A DNA stretch of 64,000 nt from Bacillota bacterium (GTDB lineage Bacteria; Bacillota; Clostridia; Acetivibrionales; DTU013), in the NCBI GenBank assembly GCA_023435305.1, contig JAEYRV010000027.1:1-64000 (forward strand), in the 5' to 3' direction. Shown one piece after another: positions 18,273 through 26,285 of the stretch (its first letter is position 1; each line of letters starts with the position of its first letter). The notes under the pieces were generated by a model, which was not told where the DNA came from, did not search any database, and saw nothing but the letters and a program-made list of their open reading frames with translations. The translations under genes were made by a program, and so were the position numbers.

Positions 18273-19085
18273 TCAATACTTCTCAATATCCACCTTCTTT
18301 GCGGAATTTACAGTTACTCCAAGTATTGCACTGCACAAAGGCTCAAATTTCTCAACACTGTCACTAGTGTAATAGCTGTGCACAGGCTCACATCCGGCTT
18401 CTCTCTGTATATTGTTGTCAATGATTGCACTTTTTACAACTCTGGCAACCTCTTGAGCAGAACTTACTAATTTTACTCCATCTCCCATGATTTTGGCAAT
18501 TGTATTCTTCAATAGGGGATAATGCGTACATCCAAGTACCAAAGTGTCTACTCCTGTATCTTTGATTGGCTTAAGGTACTGCTCCGCTACCTGGTATGTG
18601 ATATTGTTCTCCCACCATTCCTGCCCCTCTTCAACAAGAGGAACAAAAAGGGGACAGGCCCTCTGATATATTTCGATATTACCATCAATTTCATTTATAG
18701 CCTTTTGATAAGCACAACTATTTATTGTCGCCGTCGTCCCGATAATTCCAATCTTTTTGTTTTCTGTTTCTGCAACAGCTGCCCTGGCACCTGCGCCAAT
18801 TACCTCTATAATAGGCAATTGATAACGTTTTTTTACAATCTCATAGCCATGAGCGCTCATTGTATTGCATGCTATGACTATCATTTTAATATCATGACTC
18901 AATAAAAACCTGATATTCTGTAATGTGTACTTTATAACTGTGTCGCTTGACTTAGTCCCATATGGTGTACGTCCGCTGTCACCAAAGTAAATGAGGCTCT
19001 CACCAGGCAAATGATTTGCAATTTCTTTAAATACAGTAAGACCCCCAAGACCAGAATCGAATATTCCTATAGGCCTATTATCCAT
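18273..19085 (-). CDS. murI: Glutamate racemase
   Basis: The enzyme makes D-glutamate for peptidoglycan. The 270-residue protein has IGIFDSGLGGLTV at the N terminus, the first catalytic Cys in VIACNTMSAHG (about residue 70) and the second in VLGCTHYPLL (about 184). The ATG at 19085 has GGGGGAAA upstream, and the longer frame does not. It lies 38 nt after ddl, so two cell-wall D-amino-acid enzymes are probably cotranscribed. A GGGGACAGGCC-like repeat falls in the frame at ACPLFVPL, a region variable in the family. Confidence 0.96.
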   Translation of the reverse strand: MDNRPIGIFDSGLGGLTVFKEIANHLPGESLIYFGDSGRTPYGTKSSDTVIKYTLQNIRFLLSHDIKMIVIACNTMSAHGYEIVKKRYQLPIIEVIGAGARAAVAETENKKIGIIGTTATINSCAYQKAINEIDGNIEIYQRACPLFVPLVEEGQEWWENNITYQVAEQYLKPIKDTGVDTLVLGCTHYPLLKNTIAKIMGDGVKLVSSAQEVARVVKSAIIDNNIQREAGCEPVHSYYTSDSVEKFEPLCSAILGVTVNSAKKVDIEKY

Positions 19086-19123
19086 GTTTATATTTCCCCC
19101 AAAATTAACAACACCAAACACCG

Positions 19124-20218
19124 CTAGTTGTCTATGTCTCTTTTGTTATCCTCGAATCTCTCCAGTGCAAGTTCGATCAATCTTTCAATCAATTTACTAT
19201 ACGGTATGCCCGAAGCCGCCCACAATTTTGAATACATACTGATTTGAGTGAAGCCGGGCATCGTATTTATTTCATTTAAGAGAATTTCATTTGTACCATT
19301 TCGTACGAAGAAATCAACTCTAGACAATCCCGAACAGTCTAATGATTTAAATGCCCTGACCGAATAATTTCTAATCTGTTCAATTATATCAGCCGGAAGA
19401 TTGGCTGGTATAATAACTTTAGAACTGTCCCCACTCATATACTTCGCTTCGTAGTCATAAAACTCATTACATGGTATCACTTCACCTACTGTTGATGCAA
19501 TAGGCTCTTCATTACCAAGTACTGCGCATTCAATTTCGCGGCCATCAATAAATTCTTCAACAAGTATTTTTCTATCATATCTTGCTGCTAGCTGTAGAGC
19601 AGCCTCAAGTTTACTACTGTCGTGTACTTTGCTCACACCGACAGATGACCCTGCATTTGAAGGCTTTACAAAGCAAGGGAAAGACATGGTGCGTTCAATA
19701 TCAGAAACTATTGTGCTAAATTTGCTGCTTATTTGCTTACGGTTATATACTAAATATTTCCCTTGTGGTAAACCTTCCTTTTCAAAGACTATTTTTGCAT
19801 ATGCTTTATCCATCCCTAATGCTGAGCCAAGTACACCACATCCTACATATGGGATGCCTGCCAGCTCAAATAGTCCTTGAATTGTGCCATCCTCTCCGTT
19901 GCAGCCATGTAATACCGGGAATATAACATCTATTTTCTTATTATCCCTTTCCGCCTCCGCTATTGCAGATCCTGCTGTTAACAAAACCTGCTGTGATTTC
20001 TGGCGTGATTCGGCTAATGCCTGCCACTCACCTGTTCCAATAAGTCCTATTGGTCCATCATATGAAAGCCAGCTTCCTTCCCTTGTTATTCCTATCATAG
20101 CAACATCATATTTTTCTGTATCGATATTCCTTAAAACCGCCTCTGCCGAAAACCTTGATACCTCATGTTCGGAGGACTGTCCCCCAAATATTATCGCAAC
20201 TCTTCTTTTCTCATTCAT
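19124..20218 (-). CDS. ddl: D-alanine--D-alanine ligase
   Basis: The ATP-grasp enzyme joins two D-Ala for peptidoglycan precursors. The 364-residue protein has the N-terminal FGGQSSEHEVS loop (about residues 11-21), FVKPSNAGSSVGVSKV (about 191-206), EEFIDGREIECAVLG, and the metal-binding end SRVDFFVRNG with LLNEINTMPGFT. Near the N terminus the bases encoding FGGQSSEH match the dispersed repeat exactly (GGGGGACAGTCCTCCG, about 20166-20182), and a second copy encodes SGDSSKV at about 19430. GGTGG upstream is a possible ribosome site. Confidence 0.96.
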   Translation of the reverse strand: MNEKRRVAIIFGGQSSEHEVSRFSAEAVLRNIDTEKYDVAMIGITREGSWLSYDGPIGLIGTGEWQALAESRQKSQQVLLTAGSAIAEAERDNKKIDVIFPVLHGCNGEDGTIQGLFELAGIPYVGCGVLGSALGMDKAYAKIVFEKEGLPQGKYLVYNRKQISSKFSTIVSDIERTMSFPCFVKPSNAGSSVGVSKVHDSSKLEAALQLAARYDRKILVEEFIDGREIECAVLGNEEPIASTVGEVIPCNEFYDYEAKYMSGDSSKVIIPANLPADIIEQIRNYSVRAFKSLDCSGLSRVDFFVRNGTNEILLNEINTMPGFTQISMYSKLWAASGIPYSKLIERLIELALERFEDNKRDIDN

Positions 20219-20576
20219 ATATTATCATCCACCTAAATATGTAATTGACTTCACCATTTAAATATATTGTCTATTTTACTATTTAAGTACAATGACTTCA
20301 ATAGGCAGTGAAGTGGGACATTTCTCCTACCAACTGCTATGTTAACATTACATATTTAATGCAATATAATCATTAATAATAAGACATAATGCAACTAAGT
20401 TTCTAATTAACTAAATCAGATTAAGATTAAATATAACTATACTTTATTCGTAAGTATTCATGGAAGAGGCCATTTGATTGCAGAGCATATTTACTGCCAA
20501 ATAAGATTTGTCGCGAATTTATAGAGAACCAAAAACTATTTGAATAGCGAAAGCCTGGTTTTTCACTACAATATAT
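20219..20576 (-). other. Intergenic region upstream of ddl
   Basis: The AT-rich 358-bp gap lies between the transposase gene and ddl. I see no gene or repeat copy. On the minus strand a small CTATT/AATAG hairpin with five T (about 20530-20550) could end transposase transcription, and the ddl promoter should be here, but I find no convincing -35/-10 pair. Confidence 0.5.
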
Positions 20577-21509
20577 CTACTCTGACAGCATGATTTTATC
20601 ATAGATATCTTTATAAATAATCCCACCTTGTTCCAGCAGCTCATATCCCCTATTGCATAATCTGGCACAGTTGGATAATGATATATCTATTAAGAATTCA
20701 CATATCTGGCTATATCTCATCCCGCAAACAATTCGTAAAATGTATGCTGTAAAAGCTTTGTAATTATTATGATCAGCCTTTCGTTTATTATTCTTTACTA
20801 TTGGTGAATCCATTGTTTTTAGTCTTGAAGCAATATAATCAATTACCTTGGCCGGGATCCTTCCTCTTGTAATTATTTTACGGCTGTTTGCTGACTCACC
20901 AGCATCAAAACTATTACTTTCACAAGAATTATTATAGTCACAATTATTTTCAATATCCCTTTTCGAGACAAATTCCTTGTATCTTCGAACAAACATGTGC
21001 TTGTTCTTTATACCAAAAAGACCGCGTATAAAACTCATGTCGATTAATTTATATTTATCCTTCCTTACTCTCAGATAGATACCGTACGATGAGTACTTGT
21101 ATTCCTCTTCCCTTCCTTTATAACCTTCGATGTCCTTGGGATTATTATGAATATATGCCGATAAAACTAAATTGTATCTATCACTGCCAACTATCTCGCT
21201 ATGGAACCTTTCCTGGAACAGATGCCCGTGCCTGTCATATTTTTTATTAAAGTAAATCACATATGAAGTATTCAAACACTGCATAAAGCTTGATACATCA
21301 TATCCTTTCGGGTCAAGGTGAATATGCAGGTGATTATCCATAAGGCAATAAGCATATATACTGCATTTGTACTTGCTTGAATATACCTTGAGCAATTTCA
21401 GATAATATTCCTTATCTTCATCCTCTCTAAAAAGAGGCGTTTCTGAAATACTTCTGCATATAATATGATATATGGCATCACTATTCTTTTCTCGTGATTT
21501 TCTTGGCAT
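20577..21509 (-). CDS. REP-associated tyrosine transposase (RAYT, Y1_Tnp/IS200-like domain)
   Basis: The 310-residue protein has a Y1 transposase domain in its first 150 residues. The metal-binding HUH motif appears as NHLHIHL (about residues 59-65) and the nucleophilic Tyr in SAYIHNNP (about 120). Motifs YHIICRSI and GHLFQERFHSE are also typical. A C-terminal extension carries a helix-turn-helix-like segment. RAYTs are single-domain HUH transposases linked to dispersed palindromic repeats rather than to classic insertion-sequence ends, and no flanking IS ends are visible here. The ATG at 21509 has an AGGTGA site. The promoter carries a LexA-type box. The window has about fifty GGGGACAGTCC repeats that may be its substrate. 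Confidence 0.92.
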   Translation of the reverse strand: MPRKSREKNSDAIYHIICRSISETPLFREDEDKEYYLKLLKVYSSKYKCSIYAYCLMDNHLHIHLDPKGYDVSSFMQCLNTSYVIYFNKKYDRHGHLFQERFHSEIVGSDRYNLVLSAYIHNNPKDIEGYKGREEEYKYSSYGIYLRVRKDKYKLIDMSFIRGLFGIKNKHMFVRRYKEFVSKRDIENNCDYNNSCESNSFDAGESANSRKIITRGRIPAKVIDYIASRLKTMDSPIVKNNKRKADHNNYKAFTAYILRIVCGMRYSQICEFLIDISLSNCARLCNRGYELLEQGGIIYKDIYDKIMLSE

Positions 21510-21535
21510 GTTGATCACCTAAACGTTTTTTCTTT

Positions 21536-21564
21536 ATTGTATCATAGAACTTTTGTTCGTTTAA
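21536..21564 (-). promoter_or_regulatory. Promoter of the RAYT gene with embedded LexA-type box
   Basis: On the minus strand TTAAAC (21559-21564), a 17-nt spacer and TACAAT (21536-21541). The spacer contains GAACAAAAGTTC (21547-21558), a perfect GAAC-N4-GTTC dyad preceded by C as in the Gram-positive SOS box. Confidence 0.65.
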
Positions 21565-21618
21565 TTATTTCCCACATATTCCCATTAGAATAATTCCATC
21601 CAGAACTGTCCCCTGACA

Positions 21619-21650
21619 ACAAAAAAGCAAGGCCACCTAAAGCCCTGCTT
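21619..21650 (-). terminator. Terminator after the GerMN lipoprotein gene
   Basis: On the minus strand a 10-bp stem (AAGCAGGGCT / GGCCTTGCTT, with G-U pairs, 21625-21650) is followed by six T. A GGGGACAGTTC copy adjoins it at about 21603. Confidence 0.85.
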
Positions 21651-21665
21651 ATATTCAACAACCAA

Positions 21666-22430
21666 TTATTCTAAAATTTCAAGATCGTCAATTACCTCAC
21701 CATTAGGTCCAGAGGTTTCTTTTGTATCATTGTTAACCGGCTCACCAATTTCAGTTTGTACTTGATCCTGCTCGCTGTCAACATCCATGATGATTTCATC
21801 ATCCACAACGCCAGAAGTAGTCTCTGCGGCATCCTTGCTAATGAGCTGTGTACTTCTCGGGAAGAGTGCATCAAATTTGAAATTGCCCATATATTCCTCC
21901 TGTGACTTCCCCTCAATCAGGAATTTAACTTTCTCTATCCCGTCAAGTTCTGTGAGAGAGTTGACAATCGAATAGATAGTCATTTTCTCTGCATCTTTAC
22001 CGCCACTATGTTTGCTCTTAAACTCCTTTGAGAAATCGACAGTTGCAACCTTATTACTTATACTAACCGGCTCACGAAGCTTTGATTCTGCGGGGACAGT
22101 CCTCCTGAAAGTTGTTTCGTCGGAAGGCCCCTTGATAAGTTCATTAACAACTGTAGTAGCCATATTGCTGGTGCTCTTTTTTGCATCGGTGGAATCCACA
22201 TATCTTATTTCAAGCTTCAATTTTGTGTTGTCTTCATTTGCAAAATAAAGACGTAATGGTGTCTTATCCGTTAATTTGCTGGCTTCAGCCTCGCCGATAA
22301 TGATGCTGCTGACAGGCCAAAGTTCATCGTCCGGATTCTCCTGCAGCCCCAATTTCTGCAAAATGCTGCATCCGGGCAGAAACACAGCTATTAATACCAC
22401 AACAAGGATAATAGATACAGTCCTTTTCAT
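21666..22430 (-). CDS. Lipoprotein with a GerMN domain
   Basis: The 254-residue protein has a lipoprotein signal (residues 1-22, lipobox LPGCS) and one GerMN domain (about residues 55-180, with VVNELIKGPS, VATVDFSKEF and SIVNSLTELDGIEKVKFLIEG). GerMN proteins act in sporulation, germination or cell-envelope functions. The acidic C-terminal tail (about 190-254) is low complexity. The ATG at 22430 has a GAGGTGG site. A repeat copy is in frame at RRTVPAES (about 22091). It is likely a single-gene unit with its own terminator. Confidence 0.88.
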   Translation of the reverse strand: MKRTVSIILVVVLIAVFLPGCSILQKLGLQENPDDELWPVSSIIIGEAEASKLTDKTPLRLYFANEDNTKLKLEIRYVDSTDAKKSTSNMATTVVNELIKGPSDETTFRRTVPAESKLREPVSISNKVATVDFSKEFKSKHSGGKDAEKMTIYSIVNSLTELDGIEKVKFLIEGKSQEEYMGNFKFDALFPRSTQLISKDAAETTSGVVDDEIIMDVDSEQDQVQTEIGEPVNNDTKETSGPNGEVIDDLEILE

Positions 22431-22595
22431 TTCGGCCACCTCACAACTAATGGGCAGTTACAGGATTCTATTTCCCATAAGCCAAGTTAATAACATCTAC
22501 GTTATTACTATGCCGAGGCGACCCTTAGTATTCACCATCGATTAAATTTTTGTCCCACTAAGCGGGAAATAAGAATGATAAAAACTATAATAATA

Positions 22596-22880
22596 CTATG
22601 TGCTTATACTATCCTTCGTTAATATATTAACGATTTCCTTTACATCATCATCAACCACACTATAACTGATTTCAAGCCCATTCCTGACACCCTCGACAAT
22701 CCTGGCAGCTTTCAGCTTCGCAAGGTGCTGTGATACAGTTGACTGTGGCAGATCCATGCATTCCTGGATTTTTGAAACATTGCAGCTGTTGTCCATCAAC
22801 CCTTTTATTATGCAAAGCCTATGCGGGTGTGATATAGCCTTAAGCTTATCAGCCTTTTCCTTAAACATTTTTACATCCAT
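22596..22880 (-). CDS. ArsR-family transcriptional regulator
   Basis: The 94-residue winged-helix protein has the ArsR core: KAISHPHRLCIIKGLMD (about residues 14-30), recognition region LPQSTVSQHLAKLKAARIV (about 44-62) and beta-wing GLEISYSVVD. Two Cys are present (in RLCII and NSCNV) with a third in IQECMD, so metal or redox sensing is possible, but no textbook ELCVCDL motif is seen. I prefer the ATG at 22880, seven bases after GGAGG, over one two codons earlier. No target gene is obvious beside it. Confidence 0.88.
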   Translation of the reverse strand: MDVKMFKEKADKLKAISHPHRLCIIKGLMDNSCNVSKIQECMDLPQSTVSQHLAKLKAARIVEGVRNGLEISYSVVDDDVKEIVNILTKDSIST

Positions 22881-23092
22881 TATCATACCTCCACATCAAT
22901 CCTCATTAAGAATTCTAGTCATCACAATACTGGCAACTCGCAATACCTGCTGAGTTAACAAATCAACGCACTAACTATCTCATTCAACAATTCAAGTCCT
23001 ACATCACATCACCATAACAGTATTTAAACTATAGTCAGGACAAGATCAAAATTCTGTATAAATCACGTTAAACTCTTATGTCAATGTGACAG

Positions 23093-23290
23093 CTAATCAC
23101 CAGAAGTTCTCTCCTTTTTAACAATCGCCTTTTGTACCTGATTTTCACTAGATAGGCTTACCAAGCTGCAACCCACATCCTCACACAAACCTAACATCTC
23201 CTTTTGAAATTCAGGCAAGGCAGAATATATTTCAGCAGGTCACCATAATCCAATTTCCTCATACTGCTGTACCTCAGCTAATAAAATCAT
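23093..23290 (-). pseudogene. Small decayed gene with an in-frame TGA
   Basis: Read on the minus strand, 66 codons from the ATG at 23290 to a TAG give protein-like sequence (MILLAEVQQYEEIGLW, stop, PAEIYSALPEFQKEMLG and so on to KKERTSGD), broken only by a TGA at codon 17. The codon use and amphipathic helices look coding, but there is no good ribosome site and I do not recognise the family. It could be the remnant of a short acidic protein. A selenocysteine role for the TGA is unsupported. Between it and the ArsR gene (22881-23092) I see nothing else. Confidence 0.4.
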
Positions 23291-23332
23291 GACAACTTTT
23301 TAACAATCATAATTGTGGAGAACTGTCCCCTA

Positions 23333-23875
23333 TTACATTGCTTTTGTGTATTTATCGGCAAATGAACTGGCGCAATAGCTGTCAGGCTTTATCCTGGGTA
23401 TAAAGTTAAGGCCCTTTACCATTCCAACCATATCACCTATGAGGGTTTTTGTCTTCCCTTTTGTCCCAATGTCTATGTGAAACTCGAATGTGATGCCTTC
23501 GGAAAAACGATTTGCTCCAATGGCTTGATATATTCGCTTCATTCTATTCTCATTAAATAAATAAGCCAACTGGATGCTTGCACATGTTTCAAGATAAATT
23601 TTCTCTCTCAGACTTGTTACAGGCCTTTGCATTTGATATTTATGAAGGAAACCAATAGCACCCTTGCCTATCCTATGAATGAGAATGCATGATGCAAAAA
23701 CAGTTCTGGACCCAACCTGTGAATCTGTTCCGACAGAAATACGATATGAACTATTGGTATCAGCTTCAATGAAATTGATTATTTGCGAGTATACCTCGTC
23801 AAAAGTCATATCCTCTTTTTTCAGGTTCTGAAATAGTGTTTTATTGTCGATAATAAGTGAGTTCCCAAGTAACAT
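23333..23875 (-). CDS. YkuK-type (DUF458) RNase H-like protein
   Basis: The 180-residue protein matches the DUF458/YkuK family: RISVGTDSQVG (about residues 44-54) with the first acidic residue of an RNase H-like fold, FASCILIHRIGKG, and FEFHIDIGTKGKTKTLIGDMVGM near residue 130-150. Some Bacillus and Clostridium species carry it, with unknown function. The ribosome site before the ATG is the G-run of a repeat-like GGGGGACACTTCT sequence, and a GGGGACAGTTC copy starts two bases after the stop codon. A promoter and a terminator-like hairpin 60-180 nt upstream (23941-24060) may form a leader for it. Confidence 0.85.
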   Translation of the reverse strand: MLLGNSLIIDNKTLFQNLKKEDMTFDEVYSQIINFIEADTNSSYRISVGTDSQVGSRTVFASCILIHRIGKGAIGFLHKYQMQRPVTSLREKIYLETCASIQLAYLFNENRMKRIYQAIGANRFSEGITFEFHIDIGTKGKTKTLIGDMVGMVKGLNFIPRIKPDSYCASSFADKYTKAM

Positions 23876-23934
23876 AGAAGTGTCCCCCTGTCTTGAAAAT
23901 ACTCTTTATCTCGTTTTACACATTCTATCTATAT

Positions 23935-23966
23935 AAAAAAACCTGTGAGATTAGATAATCACAGGT
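23935..23966 (-). terminator. Terminator-like hairpin upstream of the YkuK-type gene
   Basis: ACCTGTGA / TCACAGGT (23941-23966) with seven T following on the minus strand. It lies about 60 nt before the ATG at 23875 and 60-85 nt after a predicted start site, so it may terminate a short RNA or attenuate the gene. Confidence 0.75.
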
Positions 23967-24031
23967 AAATGTTTTCAAACCAGAGACTCGTCAAATAAAG
24001 TTGTACAGCCTCCACAAGCTACATTAGAATC

Positions 24032-24060
24032 ATCTTAGCACAAGTACTATTTAAAATCAA
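24032..24060 (-). promoter_or_regulatory. Candidate promoter upstream of the YkuK-type gene
   Basis: TTGATT (24055-24060), 17-nt spacer, TAAGAT (24032-24037) on the minus strand. The start site would be near 24025. The rest of the 405-bp gap (23876-24280) holds repeat copies at its right end but no gene I can support. Confidence 0.55.
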
Positions 24061-24231
24061 TTACATGATTTGTTTAGTTCAAAGCTAATTGTCCTATGAC
24101 ACCTGGCGCCTATTGCTTGTCAATCTACAACAAGAGCCATTAACATTATCCTAAAGGTAAAAAGCAGCTGCTTCCTAATACGTTTGATCCAATACAACCG
24201 GAACTACATAATGCAGTAAGAACTGTTCACT

Positions 24232-24284
24232 TAAGAGAACTGTCCCCCTAAGAGAATTTCACCCTAAGAGAACTGTCCCCCTAA
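24232..24284 (-). repeat. Short tandem array of repeat units after the flavoprotein gene
   Basis: Three units of 16-17 nt read (plus strand) TAAGAGAACTGTCCCCC, TAAGAGAATTTCACCC and TAAGAGAACTGTCCCCC. The first and third are exact copies of the dispersed repeat in reverse orientation. The array begins directly at the TAG stop codon of the gene at 24281. Confidence 0.85.
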
Positions 24285-25153
24285 AGGCTTTTGACATAAT
24301 CGGAAATGGCCTTGCCTGCCTGTGCACCCTGGCCTACGGCGACAGATATCTGCTTCAGGCTGCTGGCACAGTCTCCGGCTGCAAACACCCCTTCAAGATT
24401 AGTCTGCTGATCGCCGTCAGTAACAACTGAATTCCCGTCAGCCAATATGCCGAGCTTCCTCGCAAAATCTATACTGGATGCACTCTCTGCAGCCACAAAT
24501 AATCCATCCAGGTTATCGCTGGTCCCATCGGCATAATGGATACTTTGCAAGAAGTCTGTCCCCTCCAGTTTTGATATCTTCCTTGTTTCAACTTTAAGGC
24601 CAGCAGCATCTTCAGCATGTTTACTGCTAACTTCCAACTGTTTTCCATTGGTGTAAATAGTAATGTCCTTTGTATATTTCGTCAGCTCCATTGCTTCATG
24701 GACCGCAAAATCTCTGTGTCCGAGCACACCGACCTTCAAATTGTTATAAAAGAAGCCGTCGCAGGTCGAGCAGTAGCTTACTCCCTTGCCTTCAAATTTC
24801 ACCAGGTTCTCGATCCTGATGACCTTATGAGGCTGACCTGTCGCCAGCAAAACCGCTTTACACAAGTATGAATCTGCGGCAGTGGACACCTCAAAGAAAT
24901 CATTCTTCTCAATAGAAATAACTTCATCAGACACAATTTCAGTACCAAGCCTTTTTACCTGCTTCTCCCCTTCAGCTAAAAGCTGTTTGCCCGATATTGT
25001 TTCAGCAAAACCAAAATAGTTATCGACCTTATCAGCCTTTAAAAGTCTGCTGTCATCCCGTCCAATTATGAGTGTGCGCAAATTTGACCTTACTGTATAA
25101 AGCGCAGCCGAAAGACCCGCCGGTCCTTTTCCGATTATAATAACATCGTACAT
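24281..25153 (-). CDS. Thioredoxin-reductase-like FAD/NAD(P)-binding oxidoreductase
   Basis: The 290-residue flavoprotein has the FAD-binding GKGPAGLSAALY (about residues 8-19), a redox-active CSTCDGFF motif (about 134-141), and the second FAD-binding GVFAAGDCASS (about 255-265). The second nucleotide-binding loop reads GVLGHRDFAVHEAMEL rather than the GGGNSA form of classical TrxR, so NADPH use is uncertain and it may be a ferredoxin-dependent or atypical member. I chose the ATG at 25153, with an AGAGGAA site. Its TAG stop runs directly into a GGGGGACAG repeat. Confidence 0.87.
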   Translation of the reverse strand: MYDVIIIGKGPAGLSAALYTVRSNLRTLIIGRDDSRLLKADKVDNYFGFAETISGKQLLAEGEKQVKRLGTEIVSDEVISIEKNDFFEVSTAADSYLCKAVLLATGQPHKVIRIENLVKFEGKGVSYCSTCDGFFYNNLKVGVLGHRDFAVHEAMELTKYTKDITIYTNGKQLEVSSKHAEDAAGLKVETRKISKLEGTDFLQSIHYADGTSDNLDGLFVAAESASSIDFARKLGILADGNSVVTDGDQQTNLEGVFAAGDCASSLKQISVAVGQGAQAGKAISDYVKSL

Positions 25154-25627
25154 AGTTGGTTCCTCTCTTCTGATGATTGTTTTATGTGACACCACGTATC
25201 TTTCATATTACTGTCCATAAAAAGCTGTGGAACAAAATCACCTGAACACACCTGTGCTAATATCCTTGATGACACCTTTGTCACAACCTGCTGACGTATT
25301 CATTATAGCACTCCGGTTCAAAGAAATTTTTCATTCACAGAAAATTTTTCTTACCTCACCAGTGTTTCGATGAACCAGTTACATGCTCACACTGATATGC
25401 TTTTGATTATTCGAGGATATAATATGAAAGGCAAGCCGGTATCCGCTACATATAGAAGTAGGTCAGGGTGACCCATCTATTGCCTCGTTATATCATCATG
25501 CAATAATATTTACCAATCATTGCTTCACATGTAACAAAAACCATCCCGCAATTAGTAGCAATACCCGCTGTCTCTGCATATTATGTCAATGAGGCTACTG
25601 TAATAACTGACGGAGAGGAGGGATCGT
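25154..25627. other. Divergent intergenic region, no gene seen
   Basis: The 474-bp gap separates the leftward flavoprotein gene from the rightward small-protein cluster, so promoters for both must be here. A TATAAT at about 25416 is the only clear -10-like site and it has no good -35. A 15-codon frame after it is too short to claim. Confidence 0.4.
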
Positions 25628-25822
25628 ATGTCTAACAGCGAATTCAGCGACAGACACAATGACTGTACTCTTTTATTTTTTATACTGGTTTTTCTGCTGC
25701 TGTTTTACGATAACAGCGCAATTGGCATAATAAAAAGCGGCAAACGCGATGTAAATACCTGCAGGAAAGATGATTCCCTGCTGTTTTTCATACTAGTATT
25801 TCTTAAACTTTTCTATTACTGA
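25628..25822 (+). CDS. Small hydrophobic protein with an internal duplication
   Basis: The 64-residue protein has two similar hydrophobic blocks, TLLFFILVFLLLFYD (about residues 14-28) and SLLFFILVFLKLFYY (about 50-64), each preceded by a charged/polar segment ending in D. A GAGGAGGG site precedes the ATG at good spacing, and a terminator follows at once. Short proteins with DDSLLFF-type blocks occur near sporulation genes in Clostridia, but I do not know the function. Confidence 0.75.
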   Translation: MSNSEFSDRHNDCTLLFFILVFLLLFYDNSAIGIIKSGKRDVNTCRKDDSLLFFILVFLKLFYY

Positions 25823-25829
25823 AATAACA

Positions 25830-25860
25830 GGAGCACAAAGTGCTCCTTCATTGTATTTAG
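25830..25860 (+). terminator. Terminator after the small hydrophobic protein gene
   Basis: GGAGCAC / GTGCTCC (25830-25846) with a 3-nt loop, followed by TTCATTGTATTT. Confidence 0.75.
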
Positions 25861-25987
25861 GCCAAACTATAGACAACACAGGCTCAAAACGATTTCAGCC
25901 TGTTTAAGGCTTCTGCAAAATAAAAAGTAACATATTTTTACTCACGCTCATAGAATATATTGTTATTCAAATGCCGGAGGGAATTCC

Positions 25988-26236
25988 ATGGCCATTTTCA
26001 GCGATATGCCCAGCAAATTGAGAAGCATGTTTGACGAAGGTCTTGATGAAGTCATGATCTTCGCAATAATTTTTATTCTTATAATACTTTCCGGCAATGA
26101 AACTAATAGCAGTGATAATATGGGTATTTTACCGCTTCTGATAATTGGAGGGTTCCTGCTGCTTTTTCTGGGAACATGCAGAACAGAAGAAGCAAATGCA
26201 GAAAACCGTCAGGATACGACCGATTGCTTCTTATGA
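25988..26236 (+). CDS. Small membrane protein
   Basis: The 82-residue protein begins with an amphipathic stretch (SDMPSKLRSMFDEGLDE) and has two hydrophobic segments (about residues 22-34 and 47-62), then a polar tail with NAENRQDTTD. A GGAGGG site stands 6 nt before the ATG. The stop precedes the ATG of the next gene by 49 nt. No family recognised. Confidence 0.7.
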   Translation: MAIFSDMPSKLRSMFDEGLDEVMIFAIIFILIILSGNETNSSDNMGILPLLIIGGFLLLFLGTCRTEEANAENRQDTTDCFL

Positions 26237-26285
26237 CATGATTCAGCCAACTATTGATACAAATATTTATGGAGGTAAAAAATTT

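Noticed and set aside
20577..21509. IS200/IS605 insertion sequence
   Set aside because: The protein is longer than IS200 TnpA with a C-terminal extension, no TnpB is present, and no left/right end hairpins or TTAC-like target site were found beside it.
23093..23290. Selenoprotein with a TGA-coded selenocysteine
   Set aside because: No bacterial SECIS-like stem-loop is evident right after the TGA and the surrounding residues (GLW-stop-PAE) are not a redox motif.
24100..24230. Cys-rich small peptide on the minus strand (ALCSSGCIGSNVLGSSC)
   Set aside because: No start codon with a ribosome site, and a competing open frame on the other strand; not enough to call.
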